Below the pieces are notes generated by a model. That model searched no databases. It was not told the DNA's origin and saw only the letters and a list, made by a program, of their open reading frames with translations. DNA of 64,000 nt from Verrucomicrobiota bacterium. Lineage in GTDB: Bacteria; Verrucomicrobiota; Verrucomicrobiia; Opitutales; Opitutaceae. Shown piece by piece: positions 25,949 to 34,373 of the stretch. Made by a program: the position numbers and the translations under genes. Within the stretch, counting starts at the first letter, position 1, and each line of letters opens with the position of its first letter. Location: the NCBI GenBank assembly GCA_018239675.1, contig JAFEGX010000126.1:1-64000 (forward strand), in the 5' to 3' direction.

Positions 25949-28021
25949 TCAGTCGGTAGCGCGACCGCCGCCGGCGAGCAAGTTCAGCAGCGAAGTCGGC
26001 AGCCAGCCCTTGTGGGGAAAGAGGAAATGGAGCTCGCCGGCGGCGAGGGCGTTTTCCTGCACCTCGAACAGGTCCACGGGCACGGGCAGGTCGAGGTTGC
26101 GCATCAGGACCGGGTAGCCGGGGCGCTCGCGGCGGGACCACAGCACGGGTGCGGCGGCGAAGTCCGGCCGGGCCGGCCGCCGGGCGAAATACCCCGCCCG
26201 CTCCGGGGTGTTGGCCGCCGCGAGGATCTCGCCCGGCGCCGCCTGGTCGTCGAGCCAGCGGAGGAGCGCGAGGAGATACTGCGCCTCGCGGGCGTCCGGC
26301 CGGGACGCGAGGCGGCGGCGCGTCAGGGCGTCATCCAGAAACTCCCGCACCCGGCCTAGCGTCGCCGGCCGGAGCGGGCCCAGGGCCGGCGTCCGCCACC
26401 AGGGCGAAACGACAAAGATCGGATCGTTGAGGCACTCCGCGGCGAGGGCCTGGACGGCCTCGTCGCGCCGCCCCTGGTTGAGTTGGGCCAGCGCGAGCCC
26501 GAAGTAGACGCCGCCCTTGTCGGGCACCAGGCGCGCGGCCGCCCGAAAATGGCGCGCGGCGGCGTCGGGCTGGGACACGACCTGCAGCCAGCCGAGGTTG
26601 AAATGCGCGATCTCCTGGTCGGGGTTGAGCTGGAGCGAGGTCTCGAACTGCTGGACCGCCTCGGCGGCCTTGGCGGGATCACGTGCCAACCGCAGGGCGC
26701 GGGTGTTCATGGCGGGCGTCGGATCGGGCCGGCCAAAGCAGGCGAGCATGAGGAGCGCCAGACGGAAGACCCAGTCGAGCGCCCGCGGCGGCACCAGCAC
26801 CGGCGGATCGGCCGGCGGCGCCAGGCAGGCGGCCAGCGCGGCCACAACTCCGCCGAACACCGGCACGTCCAGCTGGTAGTCGGTCAGCGCGAAGGCCAGG
26901 TAGCCCGCCAGCGCGACCGCGGCGGCCGGATCCCGCCCGCCGTGGCGCGCGACCAGGATGAGCAGCAGCAGGAAGCCCGCGAGCCCCGCGCCGCCCAGCT
27001 CGGCCCACAGCTGGACCGGCAGGCTGTGCAGCTGGAGGACGTTCTCGGTGCCGCCATCGAGGAAGCGCCGGAAGAGCGGATAGGCCAGCGGCACGGAGCC
27101 GGCGCCCCAGCCGAGGACCGGACGCTGGGCTCCCATGGCCAGGCCGGCCTCCAGCATGGCGGTGCGCTGGACGTCGCTGACCTTGAGCTCACTCGCCGTC
27201 GCCCGCTGGAACATCGCGCGGGTGCGGGGATGGATGAAGGCGACGGCGGCGGTCACCACCACCGCCGCGAGGGCGATGAGCGTGGTGCGCTTCCAGCCAA
27301 GCCGCGCGACCAAGAGGGCCGCGCCGAACAGCGCCGCGAGCCCGACGAGGCCGCCGCGGCTGCCACTCGTAACGAGCATCGTCAGCGCCAGCACCAGCGC
27401 GCCGATCCAGCCGGCGCGCGGCGCCCCGACGGCCCGGTGCGCGAGGCGGGCGAAAACCGGCAGCATCAGCAGGGCGAGCCCGGCCGTGTAGTTGGTGTGG
27501 CCCAGCGGGTGCGGGTTGCGCGCGTCCGCGATCTCGCGCAGTGACCGGTGCGGAAGGTCGAGCGCCCAGCTGGCCAGGCTTGCGACGACCACCAGCGCCA
27601 GCAGTCCACCCAGGATCCGCCACAGGGCGTCACGCCGGGCAGCCACGGCGCCAGGCTCCGCATGCAGCCAGTCGAAGACCACGAGAAACAAGGCGACGGC
27701 CGCCAGCAGCGGCGCGCCATGCAGCAGGCTTGGGCCGCGGTAGCGGCTGAACATGGCCGAGAACACCGGCACCGCGAGGCCGGCGAGCGCGGACCACCAC
27801 CAGAGCGGCGCAGGCACCGCGAGCGGACGCCCGCCGCCGTAGAGGCGGAGTGCCAGCAGGGCGGCGGGGACGGCCAGGGTGGCGGCGTAGGCGATGGTCC
27901 AGGGCCACGCATACATGCGGGTTGCGCCGGGATCGGACAACGTGATGACGCCGAGCGCCGCGAAGCCGAGCAGTCCCAGGAGCTGGGCCGGGCGCGGGGC
28001 GGAAACGGCGGGACGCGTCAT
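25949..28021 (-). CDS. O-antigen ligase-like protein with C-terminal TPR region
   Basis: A 690-residue protein. About the first 420 residues form 10 to 12 helices with HPLGHTNYTAGLALL and TSGSRGGLVGLAALFGAALL, the latter typical of the Wzy_C/WaaL family, and a large outer loop with RPVLGWGAGS. After the last helix there is a TPR-like region (about 440-560: AAEAVQQFETSLQLNPDQ, AARHFRAAARLVPDKGG). Such ligases move glycans from undecaprenyl diphosphate to lipid A or proteins; some Wzy_C proteins with TPRs are protein O-glycosyltransferases or polymerases. It heads the operon with the initiating transferase. Confidence 0.8.
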   Translation of the reverse strand: MTRPAVSAPRPAQLLGLLGFAALGVITLSDPGATRMYAWPWTIAYAATLAVPAALLALRLYGGGRPLAVPAPLWWWSALAGLAVPVFSAMFSRYRGPSLLHGAPLLAAVALFLVVFDWLHAEPGAVAARRDALWRILGGLLALVVVASLASWALDLPHRSLREIADARNPHPLGHTNYTAGLALLMLPVFARLAHRAVGAPRAGWIGALVLALTMLVTSGSRGGLVGLAALFGAALLVARLGWKRTTLIALAAVVVTAAVAFIHPRTRAMFQRATASELKVSDVQRTAMLEAGLAMGAQRPVLGWGAGSVPLAYPLFRRFLDGGTENVLQLHSLPVQLWAELGGAGLAGFLLLLILVARHGGRDPAAAVALAGYLAFALTDYQLDVPVFGGVVAALAACLAPPADPPVLVPPRALDWVFRLALLMLACFGRPDPTPAMNTRALRLARDPAKAAEAVQQFETSLQLNPDQEIAHFNLGWLQVVSQPDAAARHFRAAARLVPDKGGVYFGLALAQLNQGRRDEAVQALAAECLNDPIFVVSPWWRTPALGPLRPATLGRVREFLDDALTRRRLASRPDAREAQYLLALLRWLDDQAAPGEILAAANTPERAGYFARRPARPDFAAAPVLWSRRERPGYPVLMRNLDLPVPVDLFEVQENALAAGELHFLFPHKGWLPTSLLNLLAGGGRATD

Positions 28022-28220
28022 CGGGCGCCATCACAGCGGCGGGCCGAGGGCCGGGCAAGCCGGGACGACGGGGCGTAGGTCGGGCATTGAACGCCGAACC
28101 TCGACGTTCGAAGAGTTGGGGGGAAGGACCTTGGCACTTGGTTCCCGGAACCTGGTACCTGCCGGCCCTGGCGTAGCCCCATGCTTGACGGTGGCGCGCG
28201 GGGGTGGACAGGCTCGGCCC
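28022..28220. other. intergenic region with repeat-like text
   Basis: Between the divergent ligase-like gene and the VTT gene. It contains gaacgccgaacctcgacgttcg, related to the palindrome at 42507, and ttggcacttggttcccggaacctggtacc, a low-complexity motif. No promoter could be fixed. Confidence 0.5.
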
Positions 28221-28892
28221 ATGTCGTCCCCCGCGCCTGCCGCGAAGAAGCTCCCGGTCGTCAAGCTCGCCATCGTGGCGGTGATCGGCCTGGCCGGCGT
28301 GGTGCTGGTGCTCCGGGGCGTGAACCTCCGCGATCTGGTCGAGCAGGGCCTGGGGCTGATCCGGAGTGCGGGACCGTGGGTATATTTCTCGGCCATGGCC
28401 GTCCTTCCCGCGCTTGGGGTGCCAATGATGGCGTTCACCATCCCGGCCGGCGAGGCGTTCGCGTCGCAGATGGGCTTGGGCGGGGTGATCGCAGCCACCC
28501 TCGCCGCAATCGCCGTCAACCTGGTCCTGACCTACTGGATGGCGCGGTACGCCTTGCGCCCGGTGCTGACGGGCCTGCTGAAGCGGTACGGCTACAGCGT
28601 GCCGAAGGTGACCCCGGAGAACCGGCTCATGATCGCCCTCGTGGTGCGCCTGACCCCGGGCACGCCGTTCCCCCTGCAGGGCTACATTCTCGGACTGGCG
28701 GAGGTGCCGTTCCGGCTGTTCATGATCGTGTCGTGGCTGGCGGTGCTGCCCTGGGCGGTGGGGGCGGTCGTGCTCGGACGGGGCGTGCTCAACGGCAACT
28801 TCAAGACCGTGGTGATCGGCGTCGGCGTGATCGTTGCCGCGATGGCCGCGGTGCATTTCGTGCGGAAGCGTTACCTCAAGCGTGAAGGCTGA
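28221..28892 (+). CDS. VTT-domain membrane protein (TVP38/TMEM64, DedA-like)
   Basis: A 223-residue membrane protein with an N-terminal helix, then MAFTIPAGEAFASQMG and a central block of re-entrant and transmembrane helices. RLTPGTPFPLQGYILGLAEVPFRLF matches the conserved R..PG.P...G...G pattern of VTT proteins, which include lipid scramblases and undecaprenyl-phosphate carriers. I chose ATG 28221 over longer open frame starts that would run through repeat-like sequence. The stop overlaps the start of xseA. Confidence 0.75.
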   Translation: MSSPAPAAKKLPVVKLAIVAVIGLAGVVLVLRGVNLRDLVEQGLGLIRSAGPWVYFSAMAVLPALGVPMMAFTIPAGEAFASQMGLGGVIAATLAAIAVNLVLTYWMARYALRPVLTGLLKRYGYSVPKVTPENRLMIALVVRLTPGTPFPLQGYILGLAEVPFRLFMIVSWLAVLPWAVGAVVLGRGVLNGNFKTVVIGVGVIVAAMAAVHFVRKRYLKREG

Positions 28893-30165
28893 ACTCGAAC
28901 TCGGGGACCAGGGGGCGCGCGCCGAGAGCGTGACGGAATTCACGCGGCGCGTGAAGACGCTGCTGGAAACCGGCATCCGTCCGGGCTGGGTGCGCGGCGA
29001 AGTCTCCAATCTCCGGGCGCAGCCCAGCGGCCATGTTTATTTCTCGCTGAAGGATGCCGGGGCGCAGCTGAGCGCCGTGCTCTTCCGCGGCGATGCCATG
29101 CGGCAGTCGGTGAAGCTGCGCGACGGCCTGCAGATCCTCGCGTACGGGCAGGTCAGCGTCTACGAGGCGCGCGGCAACTACCAGCTGATCGTGCGCGCGG
29201 TCGTCGAGGACGGCGTGGGGCGGCTCCAGCAGGAATTCGAGCGCCTGAAGCAGCGCCTTGCGGCCGAGGGGCTGTTCGATCCCGCGAACAAGCGGGCGAT
29301 TCCCGCGATGCCGGCCACGGTCGGATTCATCACTTCGTCCACCGGCGCGGCGGTGCAGGACTTCGTGCGGATCCTGACCCGGCGCGGGTGGCGCGGACGG
29401 CTGGTGGTGCTGCCGGCCAAGGTGCAAGGCGAGGGCGCGGCGGCGGAGATGGTGGAGATGCTGACGGCGGCCCAGAATCTGGGGATCTTCGACCTGCTCG
29501 TGATCGGGCGGGGCGGCGGCAGTCTGGAGGACCTCTGGGCCTTCAACGAGGAGCAGTTGGTGCGGGCCGTGGCGGCGAGCGCCGTGCCGATCATCTCGGC
29601 GGTGGGTCATGAGATCGATTTCACCCTCTGCGACTTCGCGGCGGACGTCCGGGCCGAGACGCCCAGCGGCGCGGCTGAGCTGATTTCCAGCCGGTTCGTC
29701 GAGTGCGCCGAGCGCGCGACGCGCGCGGGCGAGGCGGCGACGGCGGCGGTGGCGCAGGCGATGGCGCGGGCGACGGAACGCCTGGACCACGCCCGCTCGC
29801 GCCTGCGGCTCCTGACTCCGGCGGCGCAGATCGAGCAGGGTTTCCTGCGGCTGGACGATCTTTCGAACCGCCTGGCGGCGGCGCTGCGGGCGACGGTGCA
29901 GCACCGGCGGCAGGCCCTCGGCGAAGCCCGGGTGCGCCTCGCCCACGCCTCGCCCGAGACCCGCGTGCAGCAGGAATCGCAGCGGCTGCTCTCGCTCTTC
30001 AAACGCCTGCAGGCGGCCAGCCCGGCGTCGGTGCTCAACCGCGGCTTTGCGATCGTGCGCGACGAGACCGGCCGGCCGGTGACGCGACGGGCGGCGGTCA
30101 AGCCGGGCCAGCGCCTGGTCAACGAGTTCAGCGACGGCCCGGTGAAGGTGCGGGCAGAGGAGTGA
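28882..30165 (+). CDS. xseA: exodeoxyribonuclease VII large subunit
   Basis: A 427-residue protein with GTG start. The N-terminal OB-fold carries RPGWVRGEVSNLRAQPSGHVYFSLKD. The catalytic domain has GFITSSTGAAVQDF, LLVIGRGGGSLEDLWAFNEE and IISAVGHEIDFTLCDFAADVRAETPSGAAEL, all diagnostic. A coiled-coil region (about 285-385) and the C-terminal SVLNRGFAIV complete the family layout. With XseB it degrades single-stranded DNA. The start overlaps the VTT gene by 11 bases. No xseB was found directly downstream, where it is often located. Confidence 0.93.
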   Translation: MKAELELGDQGARAESVTEFTRRVKTLLETGIRPGWVRGEVSNLRAQPSGHVYFSLKDAGAQLSAVLFRGDAMRQSVKLRDGLQILAYGQVSVYEARGNYQLIVRAVVEDGVGRLQQEFERLKQRLAAEGLFDPANKRAIPAMPATVGFITSSTGAAVQDFVRILTRRGWRGRLVVLPAKVQGEGAAAEMVEMLTAAQNLGIFDLLVIGRGGGSLEDLWAFNEEQLVRAVAASAVPIISAVGHEIDFTLCDFAADVRAETPSGAAELISSRFVECAERATRAGEAATAAVAQAMARATERLDHARSRLRLLTPAAQIEQGFLRLDDLSNRLAAALRATVQHRRQALGEARVRLAHASPETRVQQESQRLLSLFKRLQAASPASVLNRGFAIVRDETGRPVTRRAAVKPGQRLVNEFSDGPVKVRAEE

Positions 30166-30362
30166 GTCACGTCGGAGCGAAAGCCGGGGACGAGGGCGAT
30201 CAGCGGTCAGCCATCAGTCTCCAACCCAGGCGCCTGGCTGGTGGATCAAGTCGCACCCGCAGGAATCACCTGCCACCAAAGATCTCCTAGCTACTGTCTA
30301 CCAGCTGCCAACAACCTCCGGCGAATCCTCCGCTGGAATATTGCCGCCGTCTGAATCCTCGT
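30166..30362. other. intergenic region
   Basis: Contains text of the class seen at 32251 (ctagctactgtctaccagctgcc, about 30288-30310) and gcgcctggctggtgg. It probably carries the msrB promoter, but no clear -35/-10 pair was found. Confidence 0.4.
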
Positions 30363-30965
30363 ATGGGCATGTTGCGATTCCGCCTGATTCCACTCCTTTC
30401 TGCGCTGGCCCTCTCGGCCTGCGCCCAATCCGAAATGAAATCCACCTCGACCCCCAAGGACGCCCTGTTGTGCAAGCCCGACGAGATTTCGGCCTGCGGC
30501 CTGCCGTCGCACGTCGTGATCGACATGAGCAAGACGACGGTGCAGCGCACCGACGACGAGTGGCGCCGGCTGCTTAATCCGCGCCAGTTCCAGGTCGCGC
30601 GCAAGCAGGGCACGGAGCCGCCGTTCCAGAACGAGTACTGGGACAACCACGCGGACGGCGTCTATTTCTCGATCTGCAGCGACACCCCGCTCTTCGACAG
30701 CCGTGACAAGTTCGACAGCGGGACGGGCTGGCCGAGCTTCACGAAGCCGATCGAGAAGGCGTTTATCGGCGAGACCGTGGACTACAGCTACGGCATGGCC
30801 CGCACCGAGGTGCACTGCAACGTGGACGGCGCCCACCTCGGCCATGTGTTCGACGACGGCCCCTTCCCGACGCACCTGCGCTATTGCATCAACAGCGCCT
30901 CCCTCCGCTTCATGCCGCGCCAGGAGTATGAGGCGTGGGTGAAGGCGCACCGGCCGTCATCCTGA
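30363..30965 (+). CDS. msrB: peptide methionine-(R)-S-oxide reductase, lipoprotein form
   Basis: A 200-residue protein. The first 20 residues are a lipoprotein signal ending LALSAC, so it should be anchored in the periplasm or outer membrane. The MsrB fold is complete: FDSGTGWPSF, a GAHLGHVFDDGP block and RYCINSASLRF with the resolving/catalytic Cys. Most MsrB proteins bind zinc through two CxxC pairs. Here the first pair region reads YFSICSDTPLF and the second VHCNVDGAHLGH, so both CxxC pairs are broken and zinc binding is unlikely. An exported repair enzyme for oxidised Met is the likely role. Confidence 0.9.
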   Translation: MGMLRFRLIPLLSALALSACAQSEMKSTSTPKDALLCKPDEISACGLPSHVVIDMSKTTVQRTDDEWRRLLNPRQFQVARKQGTEPPFQNEYWDNHADGVYFSICSDTPLFDSRDKFDSGTGWPSFTKPIEKAFIGETVDYSYGMARTEVHCNVDGAHLGHVFDDGPFPTHLRYCINSASLRFMPRQEYEAWVKAHRPSS

Positions 30966-30975
30966 CGGCGGGTTT

Positions 30976-31064
30976 TCGGAGATCGGAGTTCGGAGATCGG
31001 AGTTCGTCAACCAAGCCGGTTTGGCTGACCGTCCCGATCTCCGAGCTGCGAACTGCGATCTCCG
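30976..31064. repeat. extragenic palindrome, GATCGGAG class
   Basis: The left arm has two tandem units of cggagatcggagtt (30976-31005) and the right arm (31033-31064) has gatctccgagctgcgaactgcgatctccg. The arms are imperfect reverse complements. Related text is at 50068-50244 and 46409-46425. Confidence 0.7.
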
Positions 31065-31096
31065 AAGTTTCCGAAAGCTACGCTTTCGGAAACTTC
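31064..31096 (-). terminator. 15-bp hairpin spanning the stop codon of the Gfo/Idh gene
   Basis: Arms 31064-31078 and 31082-31096 are perfect reverse complements with a 3-nt loop. The TAG of the minus-strand gene (31078-31080) sits at the loop, so the last five codons form one arm. No T-tract follows; it may act as an mRNA 3' end stabiliser rather than a terminator. Confidence 0.5.
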
Positions 31097-32235
31097 AGCC
31101 ACTTGGCCCCGAGCTTGGAGCTCTTCACCACGGTCTCGATGAAGGCCATGCCCTCGACGCCGTCGTCGATGGTCGGGAAGTCGAGGTCCGCCGGCTGCGG
31201 CCGGCCGTCGACCTCGGCGGCGATCGCGCGGAAGGCCTCGAGGTAGAGGTTGGCGAACGCCTCGAGGTAGCCCTCGGGATGGCCGAACGGGATGCGGGTG
31301 AATTTCTTGCCCTGGTCGCAGATGTAGCCGTTGCCGCGGCGCCAGATCTGGCGGGGCTGGTCGGCGAACTTCACCACGAGCTCGTTCGGGAATTCCTGGC
31401 GCCACTCGAGGCCGGCCTTCGTGCCGTAGACCCGGATGTTGAGCATGTTCTCGTCGCCGATGCTGATCTGCGAGGAGTGCAGCACGCCCTTCGCGCCGCC
31501 GCGGTAGCGAACGAGCACATTGCCGTCGTCGTCGAGCTTGCGGCCCTTCACGAAGGTCGTGAGGTCGGCGCAGAGCGAGTCGATGTGCAGCCCGGTGATG
31601 TAGCGCGCCAGATTCTCGGCGTGCGTGCCGATGTCGCCCATGCAGCCGGCGGCGCCGCTGCGCTTTGGGTCGGTGCGCCAGTCGGCCTGCTTCTGGCCGG
31701 TGCTCTCGAGGAACGAGCTGAGCCAGCCCTGCGGGTACTCGACGACCACCTTGCGGATGTCGCCGACGGTGCCGTTGCGCACCAGCTCGCGGGCCTGCTT
31801 TACCATCACGTTGCCCGTGTAGTTGTGGGTAAGGACGAGGACCTTCCCCGACTTCCTCACGATGGCGCGCAGGCGCTTGGCCTGGGCGAGGTCGAAGGTC
31901 GCGGGCTTGTCGAGCACCACGTTGAACCCGGCCTCGAGGAAAAGCTTCGCGGGCGGGAAGTGCTCGTGGTTCGGCGTGACGATGACGACGAAGTCGAGCC
32001 GGTCGGCGGCGGGGCGCTTGGCCTCGGCGCGCGCCATCTCGGCGTAGCTGCCGTAGACGCGGGCGGGGTCGAGGAACAGGTCGGCGCCGGAGGCCCGGGA
32101 GCGCTCCGCGTCGGCGGAGAACGCGCCGGCCACGAGCTCGGCCTTGCCATCCATGATGGCGGCAATGCGGTGGACCGCGCCGATGAAGGCGCCGCGGCCG
32201 CCGCCAATCATGCCAAATCGGAGTTTACGGTTCAT
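31078..32235 (-). CDS. Gfo/Idh/MocA family oxidoreductase
   Basis: A 385-residue protein. [17 protein letters not shown] is the NAD(P)-binding GxGGxG-like loop, [20 protein letters not shown] and [14 protein letters not shown] hold the conserved DKP (EKP-like) catalytic Lys, and [11 protein letters not shown] contributes the conserved D..TH. Members oxidise or reduce sugars and cyclitols. Its neighbours, an xylose-isomerase-like protein on the same strand and another nearby, suggest a catabolic route for a sugar or inositol. The gap to the upstream gene (115 bases) carries a palindrome. Confidence 0.88.
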   Translation of the reverse strand: MNRKLRFGMIGGGRGAFIGAVHRIAAIMDGKAELVAGAFSADAERSRASGADLFLDPARVYGSYAEMARAEAKRPAADRLDFVVIVTPNHEHFPPAKLFLEAGFNVVLDKPATFDLAQAKRLRAIVRKSGKVLVLTHNYTGNVMVKQARELVRNGTVGDIRKVVVEYPQGWLSSFLESTGQKQADWRTDPKRSGAAGCMGDIGTHAENLARYITGLHIDSLCADLTTFVKGRKLDDDGNVLVRYRGGAKGVLHSSQISIGDENMLNIRVYGTKAGLEWRQEFPNELVVKFADQPRQIWRRGNGYICDQGKKFTRIPFGHPEGYLEAFANLYLEAFRAIAAEVDGRPQPADLDFPTIDDGVEGMAFIETVVKSSKLGAKWLKFPKA

Positions 32236-32250
32236 TTGGGGGAGGGTGAC

Positions 32251-32356
32251 GGGTAGCTAGTAGCTGGTAGTTGGTAGGGATCTAGCGGACGTAGGAGGGA
32301 TGGGTCGCGAGCAGATCGGTGTATGCTCACCACTCACTACCCGCTACCCACTACTT
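32251..32356. repeat. extragenic palindrome, TAGTTGGTAG class
   Basis: The left arm 32251-32280 (gtagctagtagctggtagtt core) and right arm 32328-32356 (cactacccgctacccactac) are imperfect reverse complements. The right arm includes the TAG stop of the next minus-strand gene (32351-32353). The same class occurs twice at 59391-59665. Confidence 0.65.
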
Positions 32357-33388
32357 CCGCTCAAACGCTGCGTCGAAGGCGACGGCGCTGGAGGGGAAGT
32401 CGACCTTGCGGACGAAGGCGGCGGCCTCGGTGGCGCCGTGGACGCGGTCCATGCGGATGTCCTCCCACTCGACAGAGAGGGGGCCGCGGTAGCCGACGTC
32501 GTTCAGCGCAACGATGATGTCCTCGAACTTGATGTCACCGTGGCCGAGCGAGCGGAAGTCCCACGCGCGGCGCGCGTCGCCGAAGCTGACGTGCCCGCCG
32601 AACGTGCCGACGGTGCCGTCGCCATGGCCCCACCACACGTCCTTCATGTGGACGTGGTAGATCCGGTCCGCGAAGGTCCGGATGAACTTCACGTAGTCGA
32701 CGCCCTGGTAGCCGAGATGCGACGGGTCGTAGTTGAAGCCGAAGCGCTTGTGGCCCTTGACGGCCGCGACGGCGCGCTGGGCGGAGGCGAGGTCGAACGC
32801 GATCTCGGTCGGGTGCACCTCGAGCCCGAAGTTCACGTTGGCCTTGTCGAAGGCGTCGAGGATCGGGCCGAAGCGCTTGGCGAAATCGGCGAAGCCGGCG
32901 TCCCAGTAGGCCTGCGAGGTCGGTGGGAACGCGTAGATCGAGTGCCAGATGCTCGAGCCGGTGAAGCCGTTGACCACGGCGGGGAAGTCGTCGCCGCCCT
33001 TGCGGCCTGGCTTGGCGTCGAAGAAGGCGCGCGCCGCCTTTGCCGTGGCGGCGAGCTTCTTCGCGGCGCGGGTGCGCACGCCCTCGGGGTCGCCGTTGCC
33101 CCAGACATCCGGGGGCAGGATCGCCTGGTGGCGCTCGTCGATGCGGTCGCAGACGGCCTGGCCGACGAGATGGCTGGAGACGGCGAAGCAGGAGAGGCCG
33201 TGGTCCTTCAGCAGCGCCCACTTCTCGGCGACGTACTTCTTCGAGCCCGCGGCCTGGTCGGGGTCGAAGTGGTCGCCCCAGCAGGCGAGTTCGACGCCAT
33301 CGTAGCCCATCTGCTTGACGAGCGGGGCGAGCTTTTCGAGGGGCAGGTCGGCCCATTGGCCGGTGAACAGGGTGACAGGTCTCGGCAT
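32351..33388 (-). CDS. sugar phosphate isomerase/epimerase (AP endonuclease 2-like TIM barrel)
   Basis: A 345-residue protein. [54 protein letters not shown] and LSVEWED are the strand-end motifs of xylose-isomerase-like TIM barrels, with the Glu, Asp, His and Glu metal ligands in the expected order. Close relatives act on inositol derivatives, keto-sugars or hydroxypyruvate. ATG 33388 is chosen because the longer frame enters non-conserved sequence. It precedes the Gfo/Idh gene and is probably co-transcribed with it. Confidence 0.88.
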   Translation of the reverse strand: MPRPVTLFTGQWADLPLEKLAPLVKQMGYDGVELACWGDHFDPDQAAGSKKYVAEKWALLKDHGLSCFAVSSHLVGQAVCDRIDERHQAILPPDVWGNGDPEGVRTRAAKKLAATAKAARAFFDAKPGRKGGDDFPAVVNGFTGSSIWHSIYAFPPTSQAYWDAGFADFAKRFGPILDAFDKANVNFGLEVHPTEIAFDLASAQRAVAAVKGHKRFGFNYDPSHLGYQGVDYVKFIRTFADRIYHVHMKDVWWGHGDGTVGTFGGHVSFGDARRAWDFRSLGHGDIKFEDIIVALNDVGYRGPLSVEWEDIRMDRVHGATEAAAFVRKVDFPSSAVAFDAAFERK

Positions 33389-33564
33389 GGTGTGCAGCGG
33401 TTGGGGTGGCGGGGCGGGGTGTGCCGCGGTCGCGGCGACCGGTCCGAGATTTCGCGCCGCGCGCCCGGAGCGGCAAGGGAAAACCTGTGGACTGCCTGAT
33501 TGTTCGGCCCCCAGGGCCCGCACTCCGGGCTTCGCAAGCCGCGGCCGCCACCCATACTCGCGCC
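33389..33564. promoter_or_regulatory. divergent promoter region between two isomerase-like genes
   Basis: 176 bases between divergent starts at 33388 and 33565. The region is GC-rich with no clear -35/-10 or operator. A shared regulator is possible because both genes encode TIM-barrel isomerase/epimerases. Confidence 0.3.
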
Positions 33565-34356
33565 ATGGAACGCTGTTTTTCGAGCCTGGGCTGCCCGGAG
33601 TGCACGCTCGAAGAGGTGCTGGCCCTTGCCCGGACCGAGGGGCTGCCAGCCGTCGAGCTGCGGGCCCTCGGCGGCTCCCTCGACCTCCCGGAATACTTTG
33701 CCCGGCACTACGGCACCCCGCCCGCGCTCGCGGCGCGCCTTGACCGCGAGACGGTCCGCGTCGCGGCCTTCGACACCTCGCTGAAACTGGTCGGCTCGAC
33801 GGAGGCGGAGTGGGAGGCCGCAATCGCGGCGTTCCTGCCGTGGGCCGAGGGTCTGGGCGGCGTGCGGCTGCGGGTATTTGACGGCGGCACGGGGGCCGAC
33901 GGCGAGATCGCGCAGATGGCCGGGCGGCTGGCGTGGTGGCGGCAGCGGCGCCAGGTGCGCGGCTGGCGCACCGAGGTCATGGTCGAGACCCACGACAGCC
34001 TGTTCACGGCGGCCGCGGTGCGGACGCTGATCGACGCGGTGCCCGGCATCGGCGTGCTTTGGGATTCGCACCACACCTGGAAACGCGGCGGCGAGGATCC
34101 GCTCGTGACCTGGCGCGCGCTCCGGAGCCACGTCGTTCACATTCACGTGAAGGACAGCGTGAGCCGGCCGTCGGCGAATCTGCCCTACACCTATGTGCGT
34201 CCCGGCGAGGGCGAGTTTCCCGCCGGCCCGCTGATGCAGGCGCTGGCGCTGGAATACGCGGGCGTGATCAGCCTCGAATGGGAGAAACTCTGGCACCCCT
34301 ACCTCGGCCCGGTCGCGGAGGCCTTGCAGGTCGCGGGCCGGCGGCACTGGTGGTAG
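33565..34356 (+). CDS. sugar phosphate isomerase/epimerase, second copy
   Basis: A 263-residue protein. [49 protein letters not shown] and [11 protein letters not shown] are the Glu, Asp/His, His and Glu ligand motifs of the same TIM-barrel superfamily. It is about 80 residues shorter than the divergent neighbour. Substrate unknown. Confidence 0.85.
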   Translation: MERCFSSLGCPECTLEEVLALARTEGLPAVELRALGGSLDLPEYFARHYGTPPALAARLDRETVRVAAFDTSLKLVGSTEAEWEAAIAAFLPWAEGLGGVRLRVFDGGTGADGEIAQMAGRLAWWRQRRQVRGWRTEVMVETHDSLFTAAAVRTLIDAVPGIGVLWDSHHTWKRGGEDPLVTWRALRSHVVHIHVKDSVSRPSANLPYTYVRPGEGEFPAGPLMQALALEYAGVISLEWEKLWHPYLGPVAEALQVAGRRHWW

Positions 34357-34373
34357 CACCCCGCCCGGTGCGC

